Shown here in pieces: positions 5,833 to 6,529 of a stretch of 6,529 nt of DNA. The DNA comes from Hyphomicrobiales bacterium (GTDB taxonomy: Bacteria; Pseudomonadota; Alphaproteobacteria; Rhizobiales; Rhizobiaceae). The stretch spans positions 1-6,529 of the forward strand of contig JAATGD010000204.1 in assembly GCA_015654965.1 (NCBI GenBank), written 5' to 3'. The stretch's first letter is position 1. Each line of letters starts with the position of its first letter. Under the pieces are notes generated by a model. The model was given only the letters and a program-made list of their open reading frames with translations, was not told where the DNA came from and made no database searches. The position numbers and the translations under genes are program-made.

Positions 5833-5916
5833 ATCTACATGCTGCCCTAATGCGCACATATTCGATTGTCATGCATGCCATCAGACCTCTGATAGACGAA
5901 ACCTGAAGCGATCTGC

Positions 5917-5945
5917 TTGCAATAAAGCGGCCATTTTAGTCTTAT
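5917..5945 (+). promoter_or_regulatory. Candidate promoter of bp26
   Basis: TTGCAA (5917-5922) and TCTTAT (5940-5945) are 17 bp apart, each with 4 of 6 consensus matches; transcription would start near 5952. A rival pair, TTGGGA (5965-5970) and TAAAAG (5988-5993), also has 17-bp spacing and comparable quality. The sequence does not decide between them. The 270-nt gap between tRNA and bp26 contains no gene of normal size. Confidence 0.35.
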
Positions 5946-6044
5946 ATCGTGGCCATGCATCGGATTGGGAAAATTAAACAAACAGTCTAAAAGACAGCGG
6001 TTCAGCAAAAGCGGACGCTATGATTAAGCCTACCCATCCCCCAC

Positions 6045-6049
6045 AGGAG
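6045..6049 (+). promoter_or_regulatory. Ribosome-binding site of bp26
   Basis: AGGAG ends 5 nt before ATG 6055, a strong site that fixes the start of the exported protein. Confidence 0.8.
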
Positions 6050-6054
6050 ATTTC

Positions 6055-6529
6055 ATGAACAATCGTGCTACTTCCTTTCTCGCAGCTTCTTTTTCAGCAA
6101 TCATGCTTACAGGTGCACTGACCCTGCCTGCACTGGCTCAGGAGAACCAAATGACGAAGCAGCCCGGGCGGATCAGCGTCACTGGTGAAGGCAAGATGAC
6201 CACCTCTCCAGATATGGCTATCCTCAATCTCAGCGTCCTGCGCGAAGCAAAAACCGCTCGCGAAGCTATGTCCGCCAATAATGAAGCCATGGCCAAGGTG
6301 CTGGATGCCATGAAAAAGGCCGGTGTCGAGGAACGTGATCTCCAGACCAGCGGCATCAATATCCAGCCGCGTTATGTCTACCCCGACGACAAGAATGGCC
6401 TGAAAGAACCTCAGATTACAAGCTATACCGTTTCCAACAGCCTGACCGTGCGCGTGCGTGATCTGGCCAAGGTTGGCGATGTTCTGGATCAGTCCGTGAC
6501 ACTCGGCGTCAATCAGGGCGGCGACCTCA
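6055..6529 (+). CDS. bp26: Periplasmic immunogenic protein BP26/Omp28 (SIMPL domain, DUF541), 3' end cut by the window
   Basis: The first 158 codons of a protein about 250 residues long in Brucella. Residues 1-28 form a Sec signal peptide: an Arg near the start, a hydrophobic core, and LPALA followed by QENQM, giving signal peptidase I cleavage after Ala28. The mature part begins the SIMPL/DUF541 domain with ISVTGEGKMTTSPDMAILNL (41-60); segments such as AKTAREAM, YVYPDDKN and TLGVNQGGDL match Brucella BP26 as I remember it. Known Brucella BP26 is a periplasmic, strongly antigenic protein reported to form a large ring-like oligomer; its cellular role is not firmly established. Differences scattered through both signal peptide and mature part suggest an Ochrobactrum-type orthologue. 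The frame is intact to the window edge, so this is a partial view, not a pseudogene. Confidence 0.93.
   Translation, partial: MNNRATSFLAASFSAIMLTGALTLPALAQENQMTKQPGRISVTGEGKMTTSPDMAILNLSVLREAKTAREAMSANNEAMAKVLDAMKKAGVEERDLQTSGINIQPRYVYPDDKNGLKEPQITSYTVSNSLTVRVRDLAKVGDVLDQSVTLGVNQGGDL

Noticed and set aside
5880..5893. Palindrome ATCAGA-CC-TCTGAT in the tRNA-bp26 gap
   Set aside because: Six-bp arms with a 2-nt centre are expected about once in a window this size by chance, and no regulator gene is adjacent. The 2-nt loop also cannot form an RNA hairpin.
5985..5995. GTCT-AAA-AGAC dyad near the rival bp26 promoter
   Set aside because: Four-bp arms are too short to be meaningful without conservation data.

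Overview
The window looks like chromosomal DNA from an alphaproteobacterium of the Brucella/Ochrobactrum group. The strongest taxonomic evidence is at the right edge, where the first 158 codons of a secreted SIMPL-domain protein closely match, from memory, the Brucella periplasmic antigen BP26 (Omp28). The match is close but not exact, so an environmental Ochrobactrum-type (Brucella sensu lato) genome is more likely than a classical Brucella. No insertion sequence, integrase, CRISPR array or phage gene is visible.

Layout: (1) 19-747, plus strand: a TSUP/TauE-SafE-type membrane transporter, ending in a perfect 10-bp dyad that overlaps its stop codon. (2) 765-4635, minus strand: a three-gene catabolic cluster. 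In transcription order it encodes a PdxA-family dehydrogenase, a metal-dependent xylose-isomerase-like TIM barrel protein, and a single-chain DhaK-DhaL ATP-dependent ketose kinase. The last two are 11 nt apart. The first two are separated by 170 nt containing a terminator-like hairpin. (3) 4636-4805: a divergent control region with candidate promoters in both directions and a dyad that could be the shared operator. (4) 4806-5486, plus strand: a GntR/FCD regulator, probably controlling the cluster. (5) 5487-5707: a gene-free stretch, AT-rich at its right end. (6) 5708-5784, minus strand: a tRNA with anticodon CAU, best read as tRNA-Ile2 (lysidine type) rather than Met. (7) 6055-6529, plus strand: the bp26 start, cut by the window edge.

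Most interesting is the catabolic cluster. The combination of PdxA homologue, TIM barrel and DhaK-DhaL kinase implies oxidation (possibly with decarboxylation) of a small hydroxy or sugar acid to a ketose, which is then phosphorylated. In known D-threonate and D-erythronate routes a DUF1537 kinase phosphorylates the acid before PdxA2 acts; no such kinase is present here. The PdxA homologue keeps the metal histidines but has lost most residues that bind 4-phosphohydroxythreonine in E. coli PdxA. The kinase also has an altered substrate loop (GHYPAF instead of the usual GHEPxH). Together these suggest an 'oxidise first, phosphorylate later' route to dihydroxyacetone phosphate or an erythrulose phosphate. 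The substrate cannot be determined from sequence alone.
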